In this document: piece by piece, positions 45,088 through 54,073 of the stretch | Position numbering within the stretch: the stretch's first letter is position 1 | Layout: each line of letters starts with the position of its first letter | Assembly (NCBI GenBank): GCA_947488615.1 | Contig: CANKZU010000014.1 | Coordinates: 25,369 to 89,368, forward strand | Source: an uncultured Aurantimonas sp. | Lineage (GTDB): Bacteria; Pseudomonadota; Alphaproteobacteria; Rhizobiales; Rhizobiaceae | Reading direction: 5' to 3' | DNA length: 64,000 bases | Notes under the pieces: generated by a model | Seen by the model: only the letters and a program-made list of their open reading frames with translations | Database searches by the model: none | What the model was told of the DNA's origin: nothing | Made by a program: the position numbers and the translations under genes

Positions 45088-46743
45088 ATGACCATCCGCC
45101 TGCGCTGCTTTTCGATTGCCGCCACGGCTGGATTTGCGCTGGTGACCCTGGCGATCCTCCAGCCCACCGCGATATGGGCCCAACCCGTTGATCCATTGCA
45201 GGCGCCCGAAGCAGTCGATCCGTCGCCGGCACCCGACGCCGTCGTGCCAGCGCTCCCTGTTCCCCCGGTGGTCGACGGCGCCGAGCCCAAGACAAGCGTG
45301 GCGACGATGCCGCGGACTCCCGGCTCGTCGCCCTATAAGGGGCCGGAATCGGTCGCGGACCTGGCCGAAAAGCTGCTCGATGCGGTGGTCAACATCTCAA
45401 CGTCCCAGAACGTCGATATGCCCGGACGGGGCGTGCCGAAGCTGGAGGCACCCGAGGGCTCGCCGCTGCAGGACTTCTTCGACGATCTCTTGAAGAAGGA
45501 AGACGGCGTCGGCGAACGGCGCCTGCAATCGCTCGGTTCCGGCTTCGTCGTCGATTCGAGCGGCATCGTCATCACCAACAATCATGTCATCGCCGACGCG
45601 GACAAGATCACCGTCAATTTTCCCGACGGCACGCAGCTCGAAGCCGAACTGCTTGGCACCGATCCGAAGACCGATCTTGCGGTATTGAAGGTGGAGCCGG
45701 AAGCGCCGCTCGCCGCCGTCCAGTTTGGCGATTCGGAAAATCTGCGGATCGGCGACTGGGTGTTGGCGATCGGTAATCCGTTCGGCCTCGGCGGCTCGGT
45801 GTCGGTCGGCATCGTCTCGGCCCGCGGCCGCAACATCAACGCGGGTCCTTACGACAATTTCATTCAAACCGACGCGGCCATCAATCGCGGCAACTCCGGC
45901 GGCCCGCTGTTCGACATGCACGGCTATGTCGTCGGCATCAACACCGCCATCATCTCGCCGACCGGTGGCTCGATCGGCATCGGCTTCTCGATTCCGTCGA
46001 AGCTCGCGGTCAATGTCATCGACCAGCTGCGCGAGTTCGGCGAGACCCGGCGCGGCTGGCTGGGAATCCGCCTGCAGGCGGTGACCGACGATATCGCCAA
46101 GGGCCTCGGCATCGGCAAGGCGAGAGGCGCAGTGGTGATGGGCATCGTTCCCGGCGGTCCCTCCGACAAGGGTTTGTTGAAGGTCGGCGACGTCATCGTC
46201 AGCTTCGACGGGCGGGAGATCGCAACCTCCCGCGACCTACCGCGGGTCGTTGCCGAGACGCCCGTCGGCAAGACGGTGCCGGTGGAGATCCTGCGCAAGG
46301 GCGCCGCCGCCGACCCAGCTCAGCCGATGTCGGTCGAGGTGACTCTCGGGCGACTCGAGGACGGCGAAAAGCTGATGGAAAAGGCCGGCGATTCTACTGG
46401 GAGTTCGACGAAACCCCGCGGCGAGAAAAACTCCAAGATGGCGAGCGTCAAGACGCTCGGCATGACGCTCTCCGATCTGGATGGCCCGCTGCGCGAGCAA
46501 TACAGCTTATCCGACGACGCCGAGGGCGTTGTGATCACGGCGGTCAACCCGAATTCAGGCGCTGCCGAAAAGGGCATCGAAGCCGGCGCGACAATACGGG
46601 AAGTCGCCCAGGAAGAGGTGTCCAGCGCCAAGGAGGTCGAGAGCAAGATCGCCAAGCTGAAAGAGGACGGTCGCAAGAACGCCCTGTTGCTGTTGGCCTC
46701 GGCCAATGGCGACCTGCGCTTCGTGGTTGTGCCGATCGACTGA
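45088..46743 (+). CDS. Periplasmic serine protease, Do/DegP family
   Basis: This is a 551-residue HtrA-type protease and chaperone. The ATG at 45088 has AAAGGA upstream and begins a signal peptide (MTIRLRCFSIAATAGFALVT, then AILQPTAIWAQ). A Pro-rich linker (residues about 35-75) precedes the trypsin-like domain with catalytic His (VITNNHVIADADKI), Asp (TDPKTDLAVLKVEPE) and Ser (AINRGNSGGPLFDMHG). Two PDZ domains follow (GWLGIRLQAVTDDIAKGLGI; LGMTLSDLDGPLREQYSLSD). Placement near hflKC is typical of alphaproteobacteria, but egtBD lies between them here. Confidence 0.94.
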   Translation: MTIRLRCFSIAATAGFALVTLAILQPTAIWAQPVDPLQAPEAVDPSPAPDAVVPALPVPPVVDGAEPKTSVATMPRTPGSSPYKGPESVADLAEKLLDAVVNISTSQNVDMPGRGVPKLEAPEGSPLQDFFDDLLKKEDGVGERRLQSLGSGFVVDSSGIVITNNHVIADADKITVNFPDGTQLEAELLGTDPKTDLAVLKVEPEAPLAAVQFGDSENLRIGDWVLAIGNPFGLGGSVSVGIVSARGRNINAGPYDNFIQTDAAINRGNSGGPLFDMHGYVVGINTAIISPTGGSIGIGFSIPSKLAVNVIDQLREFGETRRGWLGIRLQAVTDDIAKGLGIGKARGAVVMGIVPGGPSDKGLLKVGDVIVSFDGREIATSRDLPRVVAETPVGKTVPVEILRKGAAADPAQPMSVEVTLGRLEDGEKLMEKAGDSTGSSTKPRGEKNSKMASVKTLGMTLSDLDGPLREQYSLSDDAEGVVITAVNPNSGAAEKGIEAGATIREVAQEEVSSAKEVESKIAKLKEDGRKNALLLLASANGDLRFVVVPID

Positions 46744-46793
46744 GATCGGTAACCGGGCTCGCTCTTTTGTGCCGGTGGGATGTGCGCGTCACG

Positions 46794-47354
46794 TCAGCGT
46801 GGCGTATGAAGCCATGCGTGCCGAGCAAGCCTGTAGAGCCGGTGGCGGACAAGATGCGGATGGGTCGCCGCATCCACCGCCGGGTGGTCGAAATCGGCGC
46901 CGCGAGAAAACCCGAGGCGAAGCATCACCGCTTTGGATCTGTCATTGCCGTCGACGCAGAAGCTGACGATCTCGGCGGCATCCATGGGGGATGCGAAGGC
47001 CAGGGCCAGACAGGCCGATGCAGCCTCTGTCACCAAGCCGCGCCCCCAATACTCCGGCAAAAGACGCCAACCGATCTCGACTGCGGGTGCCATCGGCATC
47101 GGCTTTTCAACATTGGCCAGTCCGAGGAAGCCGATCGCATGACCGCTCGCCCTGTCCTCCAGGGCAAAGAAAGTCAGCCCGTCTTCTTGGTACCGCTGGT
47201 TGAGCGCACTCATCGCAGCATCGGATTGCGCGCGGTCCCGCCGGAACGGGAAAAACCGCATGATCTCCTCGTCGCTGTTCAGGCGGTGGAAGGTCGAACG
47301 GTCGCGTTCCTCCCAGAGTCGCAGGACGGTCCGGGCTGTGGTGCATAAAATCAT
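46794..47354 (-). CDS. GNAT-family N-acetyltransferase (RimJ-like)
   Basis: This is a 186-residue acetyltransferase of the RimJ/RimL group. It begins MILCTTARTVLRLWEERDRS and has the acetyl-CoA motif region VEIGWRLLPEYWGRGLVTEA and SKAVMLRLGFSRG. The start overlaps the serB stop by four bases. The acceptor is unknown; RimJ-like enzymes act on protein N-termini or small amines. Confidence 0.85.
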   Translation of the reverse strand: MILCTTARTVLRLWEERDRSTFHRLNSDEEIMRFFPFRRDRAQSDAAMSALNQRYQEDGLTFFALEDRASGHAIGFLGLANVEKPMPMAPAVEIGWRLLPEYWGRGLVTEAASACLALAFASPMDAAEIVSFCVDGNDRSKAVMLRLGFSRGADFDHPAVDAATHPHLVRHRLYRLARHAWLHTPR

Positions 47355-48238
47355 CCGGCGAATTCGCCTCGCCGGTAGCCCTGAACAAACAGCAGCGCCG
47401 TCAGGTCGCCGTGGTCGATGCGATGGGGCGCTTGCGCGGCGACCGCCGGCTTGGCGTGCAGGGCGATGCCGGTGCCCGCGCGCTGGATCATCCCGAGGTC
47501 ATTGGCCCCGTCGCCGACCGCGATCGCCTGCTCCGCACAGACACCGCGTCCTGCGGCGATCTCTTCCAACGCCGTCACCTTCGCCAGGGCTCCAAGAATG
47601 GGCTCCTCGACGTGGCCGGTGAGTTGTCCCGCCTCGGCAAACAGGCGGTTGGCACGGTTTTCATGGAAGCCGAGGCGCGCGGCGATCGGGCCAGTGAATA
47701 CCGTGAAGCCGCCGGAAACGAGGGCTGTGTAGGCGCCGTTGGCCCGCATGGTCGCGACCAGCGCGGCGCCACCCGGCGCGAGATTGATGCGCTCGGCGAT
47801 GACCTTGGCCACGACCGTCTCCGGCAGACCAGCAAGCAGGGCGACGCGCTCCCTGAGAGCCGGTTCGAATTCGATCTCGCCGTTCATCGCCCGGGCGGTG
47901 ATCGCGGCGACGCGATCCTTGATTCCGACCTCGGCGGCGAGTTCGTCGATGCATTCCTCCCCGATCATCGTGGAATCCATGTCGGCGATCAAAATCTGCT
48001 TGCGCCGCCCCGCATGCTGCTGCACCACGCAGTCGAAACGCTCGGCGGCGGCGATCTCGGCGACGGAGCGCCGCTGCTCAGGCGACGGCGCGACCTCGAA
48101 GGCCACATCGGCGGCGAAATCGGGGTCGAGCCAATCGGCCATCTCAGGTCGAACGCCGAGCTCGCGGGCGATGTCGACAAGTGCGTGAGCCGGCAATCCG
48201 GCCCCGGTCGGTGCGGCGATGAGCGTTGCGACGAACAT
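47351..48238 (-). CDS. serB: Phosphoserine phosphatase
   Basis: This is a 295-residue HAD-family enzyme that releases serine from phosphoserine. An N-terminal ACT-like domain of about 80 residues (MFVATLIAAPTGAGLPAHAL) is followed by the HAD core: DMDSTMIGEECIDELAAEVG with the nucleophile Asp, TALVSGGFTVFTGPIAARLG, and AIAVGDGANDLGMIQRAGTG. It is divergent from miaA, with only 16 bases between the starts, so the promoters must overlap the coding ends or each other. The GNAT gene follows on the same strand. Confidence 0.95.
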   Translation of the reverse strand: MFVATLIAAPTGAGLPAHALVDIARELGVRPEMADWLDPDFAADVAFEVAPSPEQRRSVAEIAAAERFDCVVQQHAGRRKQILIADMDSTMIGEECIDELAAEVGIKDRVAAITARAMNGEIEFEPALRERVALLAGLPETVVAKVIAERINLAPGGAALVATMRANGAYTALVSGGFTVFTGPIAARLGFHENRANRLFAEAGQLTGHVEEPILGALAKVTALEEIAAGRGVCAEQAIAVGDGANDLGMIQRAGTGIALHAKPAVAAQAPHRIDHGDLTALLFVQGYRRGEFAG

Positions 48239-48254
48239 GATATGGCGATCCGAG

Positions 48255-49163
48255 ATGGCAGAAAAACAGGCGATCCTGATAGCTGGGCCGACCGCCAGCG
48301 GCAAGTCGCGGCTGGCGCTCGAACTCGCCGAGCGACATGACGGGGTCATCGTCAATGCCGATTCGATGCAAGTCTATGCGGGCCTCGAAATCCTGACGGC
48401 GCGGCCGACGCCGACCGATCTCGAGCGGGTTCCGCATCGCCTCTACGGCCATGTTCCACCCCATGAAACCTACTCCGCCGGGACGTATGTGCGCGAGGTG
48501 GCAGCGGTACTCGCGGACATCCGCGCGGCCGGGCGGATCCCCATTTTCTGCGGCGGAACAGGGCTTTATTTCAAGTCGTTGCTAGGGTTTCTGGATGCTA
48601 TGCCAGAGGTGGCGCCGGCGCTTCGCGAGACATGGCGGCGGCGGTTGGCGGAAGAGGGCGCGCCGGCGCTGCATCGGCTTTTGTCGGAGCGTGACCGCGT
48701 CGCGGCCGCCCGCATCAAGCCGGCGGACGGACAACGGATCGTCAGGGCGCTGGAGGTGGGCGAGGCGGCCGGAACGCCGCTGTCGTCCCTGCAGGCGGGA
48801 GAGGGCGAGGGGCTGCTCGACGGCGGGAAATGCGTGAAAATCGTTCTTTCGCCGGAGCGCAGTCGGCTTCGCGAGACGATCGCGCGGCGCTTCGATACGA
48901 TGATCGCGGCCGGGGCGCTCGCCGAGGTCGCCGCGTTTCTAGCGCTTCCCGGTACGCTGGCGGGGTCGGCGGCCAAAGCGATCGGTATCGCCGAACTCGG
49001 CGCGGTGCTCGACGGCGGCACGACCCTCGACGCGGCGACGGCCCGTGCGGTGACACGCACAAGGCAATACGCCAAGCGTCAGGAAACCTGGTTCCGGCAT
49101 CAGTTCGGTGCGGACTGGGCGCGGTTGGAGACGCCGGACGCGGACCATATTCCGTCCATTTGA
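48255..49163 (+). CDS. miaA: tRNA dimethylallyltransferase
   Basis: This is a 302-residue enzyme adding the dimethylallyl group to A37 of tRNAs that read UNN codons. The start MAEKQAILIAGPTASGKSRL at 48255 carries the P-loop GPTASGKS. The DSMQVYAGLEILTARPT and VGGTGLYFKSLLG-like (FCGGTGLYFKSLLGFLD) segments and RQYAKRQETWFRHQF are family signatures. An ATG at 48240 would add five residues. It is divergent from serB. Confidence 0.95.
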   Translation: MAEKQAILIAGPTASGKSRLALELAERHDGVIVNADSMQVYAGLEILTARPTPTDLERVPHRLYGHVPPHETYSAGTYVREVAAVLADIRAAGRIPIFCGGTGLYFKSLLGFLDAMPEVAPALRETWRRRLAEEGAPALHRLLSERDRVAAARIKPADGQRIVRALEVGEAAGTPLSSLQAGEGEGLLDGGKCVKIVLSPERSRLRETIARRFDTMIAAGALAEVAAFLALPGTLAGSAAKAIGIAELGAVLDGGTTLDAATARAVTRTRQYAKRQETWFRHQFGADWARLETPDADHIPSI

Positions 49164-49237
49164 CCGACCCGATTAAGCGGATGGTCAACCTGTTGCGCTA
49201 GTGATTCGTGGCAGAAACGAACGGGTTTTTCTTCTGC

Positions 49238-50080
49238 ATGAACATCAGCAAGTCGGAATTGTCGGTCGCATTGTTCCTCTGCACGATCGCCGCCGCGGCA
49301 GCGAGCGCCTATGCCGGGCACAGTGTTGTCGCGTCGGCGCTTGCCGAAACCGGGTTGCAAGAGGAGCAACGGGTCGCGTCGATCCTTTTTGCGGCGACGT
49401 TTTCATGCCTGATTGTCGCGCTTCTGGCCGGGCTATTCTGGATCTTGCCGATGGTTCGTCAACAGGCCCGCGAGCAAGGCAAGCTACATTCGTTGGCGGG
49501 ATTGTTGCGGCAGCGCTCGCAGGATTTCGAACGGGCCGCGCTGACCGACCCGTTGACCGGGATGAACAACCGGCGCTTCTTCGACGAGTCGCTGCGGCAA
49601 TATCTGCTGGAGTTCGACAGAATTGGACGGCCTCTGGGGTTGATGCTGATCGACCTCGACCACTTCAAGGCGATCAACGACACCCATGGGCATGACGTCG
49701 GCGACCTGGTCCTGAAATCCGTGGCAACCTGCCTGTTCGAGTGCACGCGCTATCACGACATCGTCGCAAGGGTGGGCGGCGAAGAGTTCGCCGTCGTTGC
49801 GCCAAACATGGACCCGATGGAGTTTCAGCAGTTCGCCGACCGGATCCGGGAAGCAATCTCGATGTCGACCATCGAGGTCGGTAATGTCAGCCTGCGGATC
49901 ACCGCATCGATCGGCTTGGCCGTCTCGACGGTGGGCGACGAGAACGCCGCGTTCCTCAAACGTGCTGATATCGCGCTCTACCGAGCCAAACAATCTGGCC
50001 GCAATCGGGTCCACGCCCATTCAGGCGGCGTAATTCCGATTGGCGCGGAACTGATCCGCCCCTATAGCGTATCGTCTTAG
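49238..50080 (+). CDS. Membrane-bound diguanylate cyclase (GGDEF domain)
   Basis: This is a protein of about 280 residues that makes cyclic di-GMP. Two hydrophobic helices near the N-terminus (SVALFLCTIAAAAASAYAGH; LFAATFSCLIVALLAGLFWI) flank a short periplasmic loop. A coiled linker leads to the GGDEF domain (LTDPLTGMNNRRFFDESLRQ; LIDLDHFKAINDTHGHDVGD; the A-site RVGGEEFAVVAP, that is GGEEF). No R-x-x-D inhibitory site is seen five residues before the A-site. The ATG at 49238 (MNISKSELSVAL) is chosen over GTG 49208. It may feed the PilZ protein at 62856 or the pilus; that link is a guess. Confidence 0.88.
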   Translation: MNISKSELSVALFLCTIAAAAASAYAGHSVVASALAETGLQEEQRVASILFAATFSCLIVALLAGLFWILPMVRQQAREQGKLHSLAGLLRQRSQDFERAALTDPLTGMNNRRFFDESLRQYLLEFDRIGRPLGLMLIDLDHFKAINDTHGHDVGDLVLKSVATCLFECTRYHDIVARVGGEEFAVVAPNMDPMEFQQFADRIREAISMSTIEVGNVSLRITASIGLAVSTVGDENAAFLKRADIALYRAKQSGRNRVHAHSGGVIPIGAELIRPYSVSS

Positions 50081-50092
50081 CAAAATAAGGCG

Positions 50093-50908
50093 ATGATTAT
50101 GGCAGACACCCACCAGTTGACTGACGACAACCGCGATTGGCTTCGGCACGCCGCAAGGGCCGGCTATGTAGCGCGGGGAGCGGTGTTCCTCATCATTGGC
50201 TACTTCGCGTTTCGCGCCGCATTTGCCTCCGGTGAGGCGATGGACAGCAAGGACGCGGTCGGACAGATCGCCGGATCGGCGTTCGGGACCATTCTTCTCG
50301 GCCTGCTGGTCCTCGCTCTTTCCTGCTTTGCCGCCTGGCGGATCGTTCAGGTCGTCTTCGATGTCGACCATCATGGTACCGACACGAAGGGGCTGTTCGT
50401 GCGGGCTGGCCTGATCTTCAGCGCTTTGGCCTATGGTGCGCTTGCCTTCTATGCGGCGAGCCTGCTGATCGGCATGGCGAGTGGCGGCGGCTCAAACGGT
50501 CTTGTCGCCAAGGCCTACGAGGCGGGCTACGGGGTCTGGCTCACCTATCTCGTTGCCCTCGGCATGGCTGCCGCGGGTGCCGCTCACATCTTCAAGGGCG
50601 TCAAAGCCGGTTTCGAGAAATATATGGAGATCCCCGAAGGAGTCCGCGGCTGGTTGACCCCGGTCTGCCAGTTCGGCCTGATTGCGCGCGGGGTCACCTT
50701 CCTTATCCTCGCCGGGCTGTTATTCACCGGTGCGGCTTCGTATTCCGAAGGCCAGACCCCGGGACTCGATACGGCGCTGGCGGCGATGGAGGGCTGGTCG
50801 TACGGTTGGGCGCTGCTGTCGCTGACCGGGCTCGGCCTCATGGCCTTCGGTATCTACGCGCTGGCCGAGGCGTTGTATCGGCGCATCAATATCGAGGCGG
50901 CCATTTGA
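50093..50908 (+). CDS. DUF1206 membrane protein
   Basis: This is a 271-residue inner-membrane protein with six helices in three pairs. Each pair begins with a similar segment (ARAGYVARGAVFLIIGYFAF; VRAGLIFSALAYGALAFYAA; CQFGLIARGVTFLILAGLLF), the mark of the DUF1206 triple repeat. It has no known function. It follows the diguanylate cyclase by 12 bases and may be co-transcribed. Confidence 0.88.
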   Translation: MIMADTHQLTDDNRDWLRHAARAGYVARGAVFLIIGYFAFRAAFASGEAMDSKDAVGQIAGSAFGTILLGLLVLALSCFAAWRIVQVVFDVDHHGTDTKGLFVRAGLIFSALAYGALAFYAASLLIGMASGGGSNGLVAKAYEAGYGVWLTYLVALGMAAAGAAHIFKGVKAGFEKYMEIPEGVRGWLTPVCQFGLIARGVTFLILAGLLFTGAASYSEGQTPGLDTALAAMEGWSYGWALLSLTGLGLMAFGIYALAEALYRRINIEAAI

Positions 50909-51030
50909 GGCCATCGCTCGTCGCGACGTGTCGATGTCGCGGCATCTGAGCTTGCATGGTGCGCGGCCCTTAGTGCGGCCGCGCACTATTGCGTTGACGG
51001 ATGGTCCCGATGCGCTTAGCTTCGTGCGCG

Positions 51031-51084
51031 ATGAACACGAACGGCATTCTCGTAGTACGAAGGCGCACACGCGCGGCGGTCTGA
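51031..51084 (+). CDS. Leader peptide of the ilvIH operon
   Basis: This 17-residue open frame reads MNTNGILVVRRRTRAAV and stops at TGA. The central run Ile-Leu-Val-Val is made of the three branched-chain amino acids whose supply the operon controls. It lies about 190 bases before ilvI and directly before a terminator (51120-51140), the classic order for ribosome-mediated attenuation. No strong ribosome site is seen before the ATG. Confidence 0.75.
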   Translation: MNTNGILVVRRRTRAAV

Positions 51085-51140
51085 CGGCCGCCCGGCGATA
51101 GCCACGTGTGCGCATCCAAGGGCCCCAGCGGCCCTTTTTT
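51063..51140 (+). terminator. Transcription attenuator of ilvIH
   Basis: The pause stem GCGCACACG (51063-51071), inside the last codons of the leader peptide, pairs exactly with CGTGTGCGC (51105-51113). The terminator is GGGCC (51120-51124) paired with GGCCC (51130-51134), followed by six T residues (51135-51140). GC-rich segments between (such as 51085-51093) could pair with the terminator arm as antiterminator when a ribosome stalls on the Ile-Leu-Val-Val codons. Structures are read by eye; their energies were not computed. Confidence 0.75.
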
Positions 51141-51222
51141 ATTGCGCCGATTTCCGACAAATATCCGGACAGGAAAACGGCCCCAGACGAATCCGGCAGG
51201 CAGCAGACGGAAGATCACGACG

Positions 51223-53007
51223 ATGGAAGCGACAGCGGGAACGCGGGAAATGACGGGCGCCGAAATGGTCGTCCAGGCGCTCAAGGCCAATGGCGTCACG
51301 GATATCTTCGGTTATCCGGGCGGCGCGGTGCTACCGATCTATGACGAGATCTTCCAGCAGGAGGAGATTCGCCACATCCTGGTGCGCCATGAGCAGGGCG
51401 CCGGTCATGCCGCGGAGGGCTATGCCCGCTCGACCGGCAAGCCGGGGGTGATGCTGGTGACCTCGGGGCCGGGTGCGACCAACGCGGTGACGGCGCTGCA
51501 GGACGCGCTGATGGATTCGATCCCGCTGGTCTGCATCACCGGCCAGGTGCCGACGACGCTGATCGGCTCCGACGCCTTCCAGGAATGCGACACGGTCGGG
51601 ATCACGCGGCCCTGCACGAAGCACAATTGGCTGGTCAAAGACGTCAATGACCTGTCGCGGGTGCTGCACGAGGCGTTCCATGTCGCCACCACCGGCCGGC
51701 CCGGCCCCGTGGTCGTCGACGTTCCGAAGGACGTCCAGTTCGCGACCGGTACCTATACGCCGCCGCCACCGATCCGTCAGCATGAGAGCTACCGGCCGAA
51801 GCTCGACGGCGACCGCGACCGCATCGAGGCGGCGGTGGCGATGCTGGCCGCCGCCAAACGCCCGATGATCTATTCGGGCGGCGGCGTCATCAACTCCGGA
51901 CTGGAGGCGACGCGGCTGTTGCGGGAATTCGTCGCGGCCACCGGTTTTCCGATCACGTCGACGCTGATGGGGCTGGGCGCCTATCCCGCCTCCGGCAAGA
52001 ACTGGCTGGGCATGCTCGGCATGCACGGCACCTACGAGGCGAATCTCGCCATGCATGGCTGCGACGTGATGCTGTGCGTCGGCGCGCGCTTCGATGACCG
52101 CATTACAGGGCGGCTCGATGCGTTCTCGCCGCATTCGAAGAAGATCCACATCGACATCGATCCTTCGTCGATCAACAAGAACGTCCATGTCGACCTGCCG
52201 ATCATCGGCGATGTCGGCCATGTGCTGAAGGATATGGTCGAACTCTGGAAGACGCGCGGCACGGCGGGCGAACCGGCGGCGCTGGCGAGTTGGTGGGATC
52301 AGATCGAAACCTGGCGGGCGCGCGAATGCCTCGCCTACAAACCGAACAACGACGTCATCATGCCGCAATACGCCGTGCAGCGGCTCTACGCGGCGACCAA
52401 GGACCGCGAAACCTACGTGTCGACCGAGGTCGGCCAGCATCAGATGTGGGCGGCGCAGTTCTATGGTTTCGAGGAACCGAACCACTGGCTCACCTCCGGC
52501 GGGCTGGGAACGATGGGCTACGGCCTGCCGGCGGCGATCGGCGCGCAGATCGCCCATCCCGAGGCGCTGTCGGTCTGCATCGCCGGCGACGCCTCTGTGC
52601 TGATGAACATGCAGGAGATGTCGACGGCCGTGCAGCACGGCGCGAATGTGAAGATCTTCATTCTCAACAACCAGTATATGGGCATGGTGCGCCAGTGGCA
52701 GCAGCTCCTGCATGGCAACCGCTTGTCGCACTCCTACACCGAGGCGCTGCCGGATTTCGTCAAGCTGGCGGAAGCCTATGGCGGCCACGGCATCCGCTGC
52801 GAGAAGCCGGGCGATCTCGATGATGCGATCGAGGAGATGCTGGCCGTCGACAAACCGGTGCTGTTCGACTGCCGCGTGGCCAATCTCGCCAATTGCTTCC
52901 CGATGATACCGTCGGGCAAGGCGCATAATGAGATCCTGCTGCCGGACGAGGCGAGCGACGAGGCGGTGGCCGGCGCCATCGATGCCAAGGGCAAGGCGCT
53001 GGTGTAG
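51223..53007 (+). CDS. ilvI: Acetolactate synthase (acetohydroxyacid synthase) large subunit
   Basis: This is a 594-residue thiamine-diphosphate enzyme, the first step of valine and leucine and of isoleucine synthesis. The start [20 protein letters not shown] at 51223 is used. Motifs are [16 protein letters not shown], the catalytic Glu in [37 protein letters not shown], and the thiamine site [20 protein letters not shown] then [19 protein letters not shown]. It is preceded by the leader attenuator and followed by ilvH. Confidence 0.96.
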   Translation: MEATAGTREMTGAEMVVQALKANGVTDIFGYPGGAVLPIYDEIFQQEEIRHILVRHEQGAGHAAEGYARSTGKPGVMLVTSGPGATNAVTALQDALMDSIPLVCITGQVPTTLIGSDAFQECDTVGITRPCTKHNWLVKDVNDLSRVLHEAFHVATTGRPGPVVVDVPKDVQFATGTYTPPPPIRQHESYRPKLDGDRDRIEAAVAMLAAAKRPMIYSGGGVINSGLEATRLLREFVAATGFPITSTLMGLGAYPASGKNWLGMLGMHGTYEANLAMHGCDVMLCVGARFDDRITGRLDAFSPHSKKIHIDIDPSSINKNVHVDLPIIGDVGHVLKDMVELWKTRGTAGEPAALASWWDQIETWRARECLAYKPNNDVIMPQYAVQRLYAATKDRETYVSTEVGQHQMWAAQFYGFEEPNHWLTSGGLGTMGYGLPAAIGAQIAHPEALSVCIAGDASVLMNMQEMSTAVQHGANVKIFILNNQYMGMVRQWQQLLHGNRLSHSYTEALPDFVKLAEAYGGHGIRCEKPGDLDDAIEEMLAVDKPVLFDCRVANLANCFPMIPSGKAHNEILLPDEASDEAVAGAIDAKGKALV

Positions 53008-53136
53008 GACGCGCCGTCGTCCGGCGGGGGGAATTGTCTCGCCGCGCTTCGGCGCGTTTGTGCCGCCGCAGCCGACGCTTTTCTTTTTCGCGCGCGCCTC
53101 TATGGTGCCGCCATCTCCAGAGTACCGAGTTCGATC

Positions 53137-53709
53137 ATGAACAGACCCGTCCAGCCGCCCGCGTCGGCCTATTTCATCACTCCCGAGAAGGAGGCGAACG
53201 AGGCGCGCACGCTGGCGATCATCGTCGATAACGAGCCGGGGGTTCTGGCGCGCGTGATCGGGCTGTTCTCCGGCCGTGGCTACAACATCGAAAGCCTCAC
53301 GGTCTCGGAAACCGAGCACGAGAAGCACCTGTCGCGCATCACGGTCGTCACCCGCGGCGCGCCGCACGTGATCGAGCAGCTGAAGAGCCAGCTCGACCGG
53401 ATCGTGCCGGTGCATCGCGTCGTCGACCTCACCCGCGTTGCGGGCGAAGATGGCGAAAGCGCCCCAATTGAGCGCGAGTTGGCGATCGTCAAGGTTGCCG
53501 GCAAGGGCGAGGGCCGCGTCGAGGCGCTGCGGCTCGCCGATGTCTTCCGCGCCAAGGTCATCGATTCCTCGATCGAGCATTTCGTCTTCGAAATCACCGG
53601 CCGGCCGTCCAAGATCGACAAGTTCGTCGCGATCATGGAGCCGATCGGCCTCGTCGAGGTCTGCCGCACCGGCGTCGCGGCGCTGTCGCGCGGCAAGGCG
53701 GGTATGTAG
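53137..53709 (+). CDS. ilvH: Acetolactate synthase small (regulatory) subunit
   Basis: This is a 190-residue subunit giving valine feedback control. The ACT domain covers residues about 25-100 (LAIIVDNEPGVLARVIGLFS; GRGYNIESLTVSETEHEKHL; SRITVVTRGAPHVIEQLKSQ) and the C-terminal domain is ELAIVKVAGKGEGRVEALRL and onward, ending RTGVAALSRG. The extra N-terminal residues (MNRPVQPPASAYFITPEKEA) are typical of alphaproteobacteria. It follows ilvI by about 130 bases. Confidence 0.96.
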   Translation: MNRPVQPPASAYFITPEKEANEARTLAIIVDNEPGVLARVIGLFSGRGYNIESLTVSETEHEKHLSRITVVTRGAPHVIEQLKSQLDRIVPVHRVVDLTRVAGEDGESAPIERELAIVKVAGKGEGRVEALRLADVFRAKVIDSSIEHFVFEITGRPSKIDKFVAIMEPIGLVEVCRTGVAALSRGKAGM

Positions 53710-53761
53710 GCGGGCGACCGCGCCGTTGGTCCTAATTCTTGATCCCCCGGTCATGGACGCC

Positions 53762-53780
53762 GTATATCCGTTGGATATAC
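53762..53780. promoter_or_regulatory. Candidate MazE operator
   Basis: The perfect inverted repeat GTATATCC-GTT-GGATATAC lies 21 bases before the mazE start, in the position of the promoter or operator. MazE-type antitoxins usually repress their own operon through such dyads. AT-rich arms stand out in GC-rich DNA. Confidence 0.6.
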
Positions 53781-53800
53781 CCGGTCCGGGAGCGACTGAT

Positions 53801-54073
53801 ATGACCGAAGTTCAGATTTCGAAATGGGGCAACAGCTCGGCGATCCGGCTATCGAAGGCGGTGCTGGACGATCTCGGCGTGAAAGCGGGTGAGCGGGTGC
53901 GGCTGACGGTCGAAGACGGCAGGGGAATTATCGAGCCGGTGCGAACAAAACGCATGACGCTCGACTGGATTTTATCGGAAACGCGACGGCTTGGCGCCGA
54001 GAATGCCCCGGAGACGGTGGATTGGGGGCGGGATCGCGGCTCGGAAATCGTCGATGATTCCGACGGCCGGTAA
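53801..54073 (+). CDS. MazE-type antitoxin (AbrB/SpoVT fold)
   Basis: This is a 90-residue protein. Residues about 1-45 (MTEVQISKWGNSSAIRLSKA; VLDDLGVKAGERVRLTVEDG) are the AbrB-like DNA-binding domain with the KWGNSxAIRLP-type signature. The acidic C-terminus (ENAPETVDWGRDRGSEIVDD) fits the toxin-binding part. GGAG stands eight bases before the ATG. It overlaps the mazF reading frame by 20 bases. A dyad lies just upstream (53762-53780). Confidence 0.85.
   Translation: MTEVQISKWGNSSAIRLSKAVLDDLGVKAGERVRLTVEDGRGIIEPVRTKRMTLDWILSETRRLGAENAPETVDWGRDRGSEIVDDSDGR

Noticed and set aside
51331..53754. Very long minus-strand open frame (about 800 codons) opposite ilvI and ilvH
   Set aside because: It is the antisense shadow of two certain genes in GC-rich DNA, with Arg/Asp/His-rich content and no family motif.
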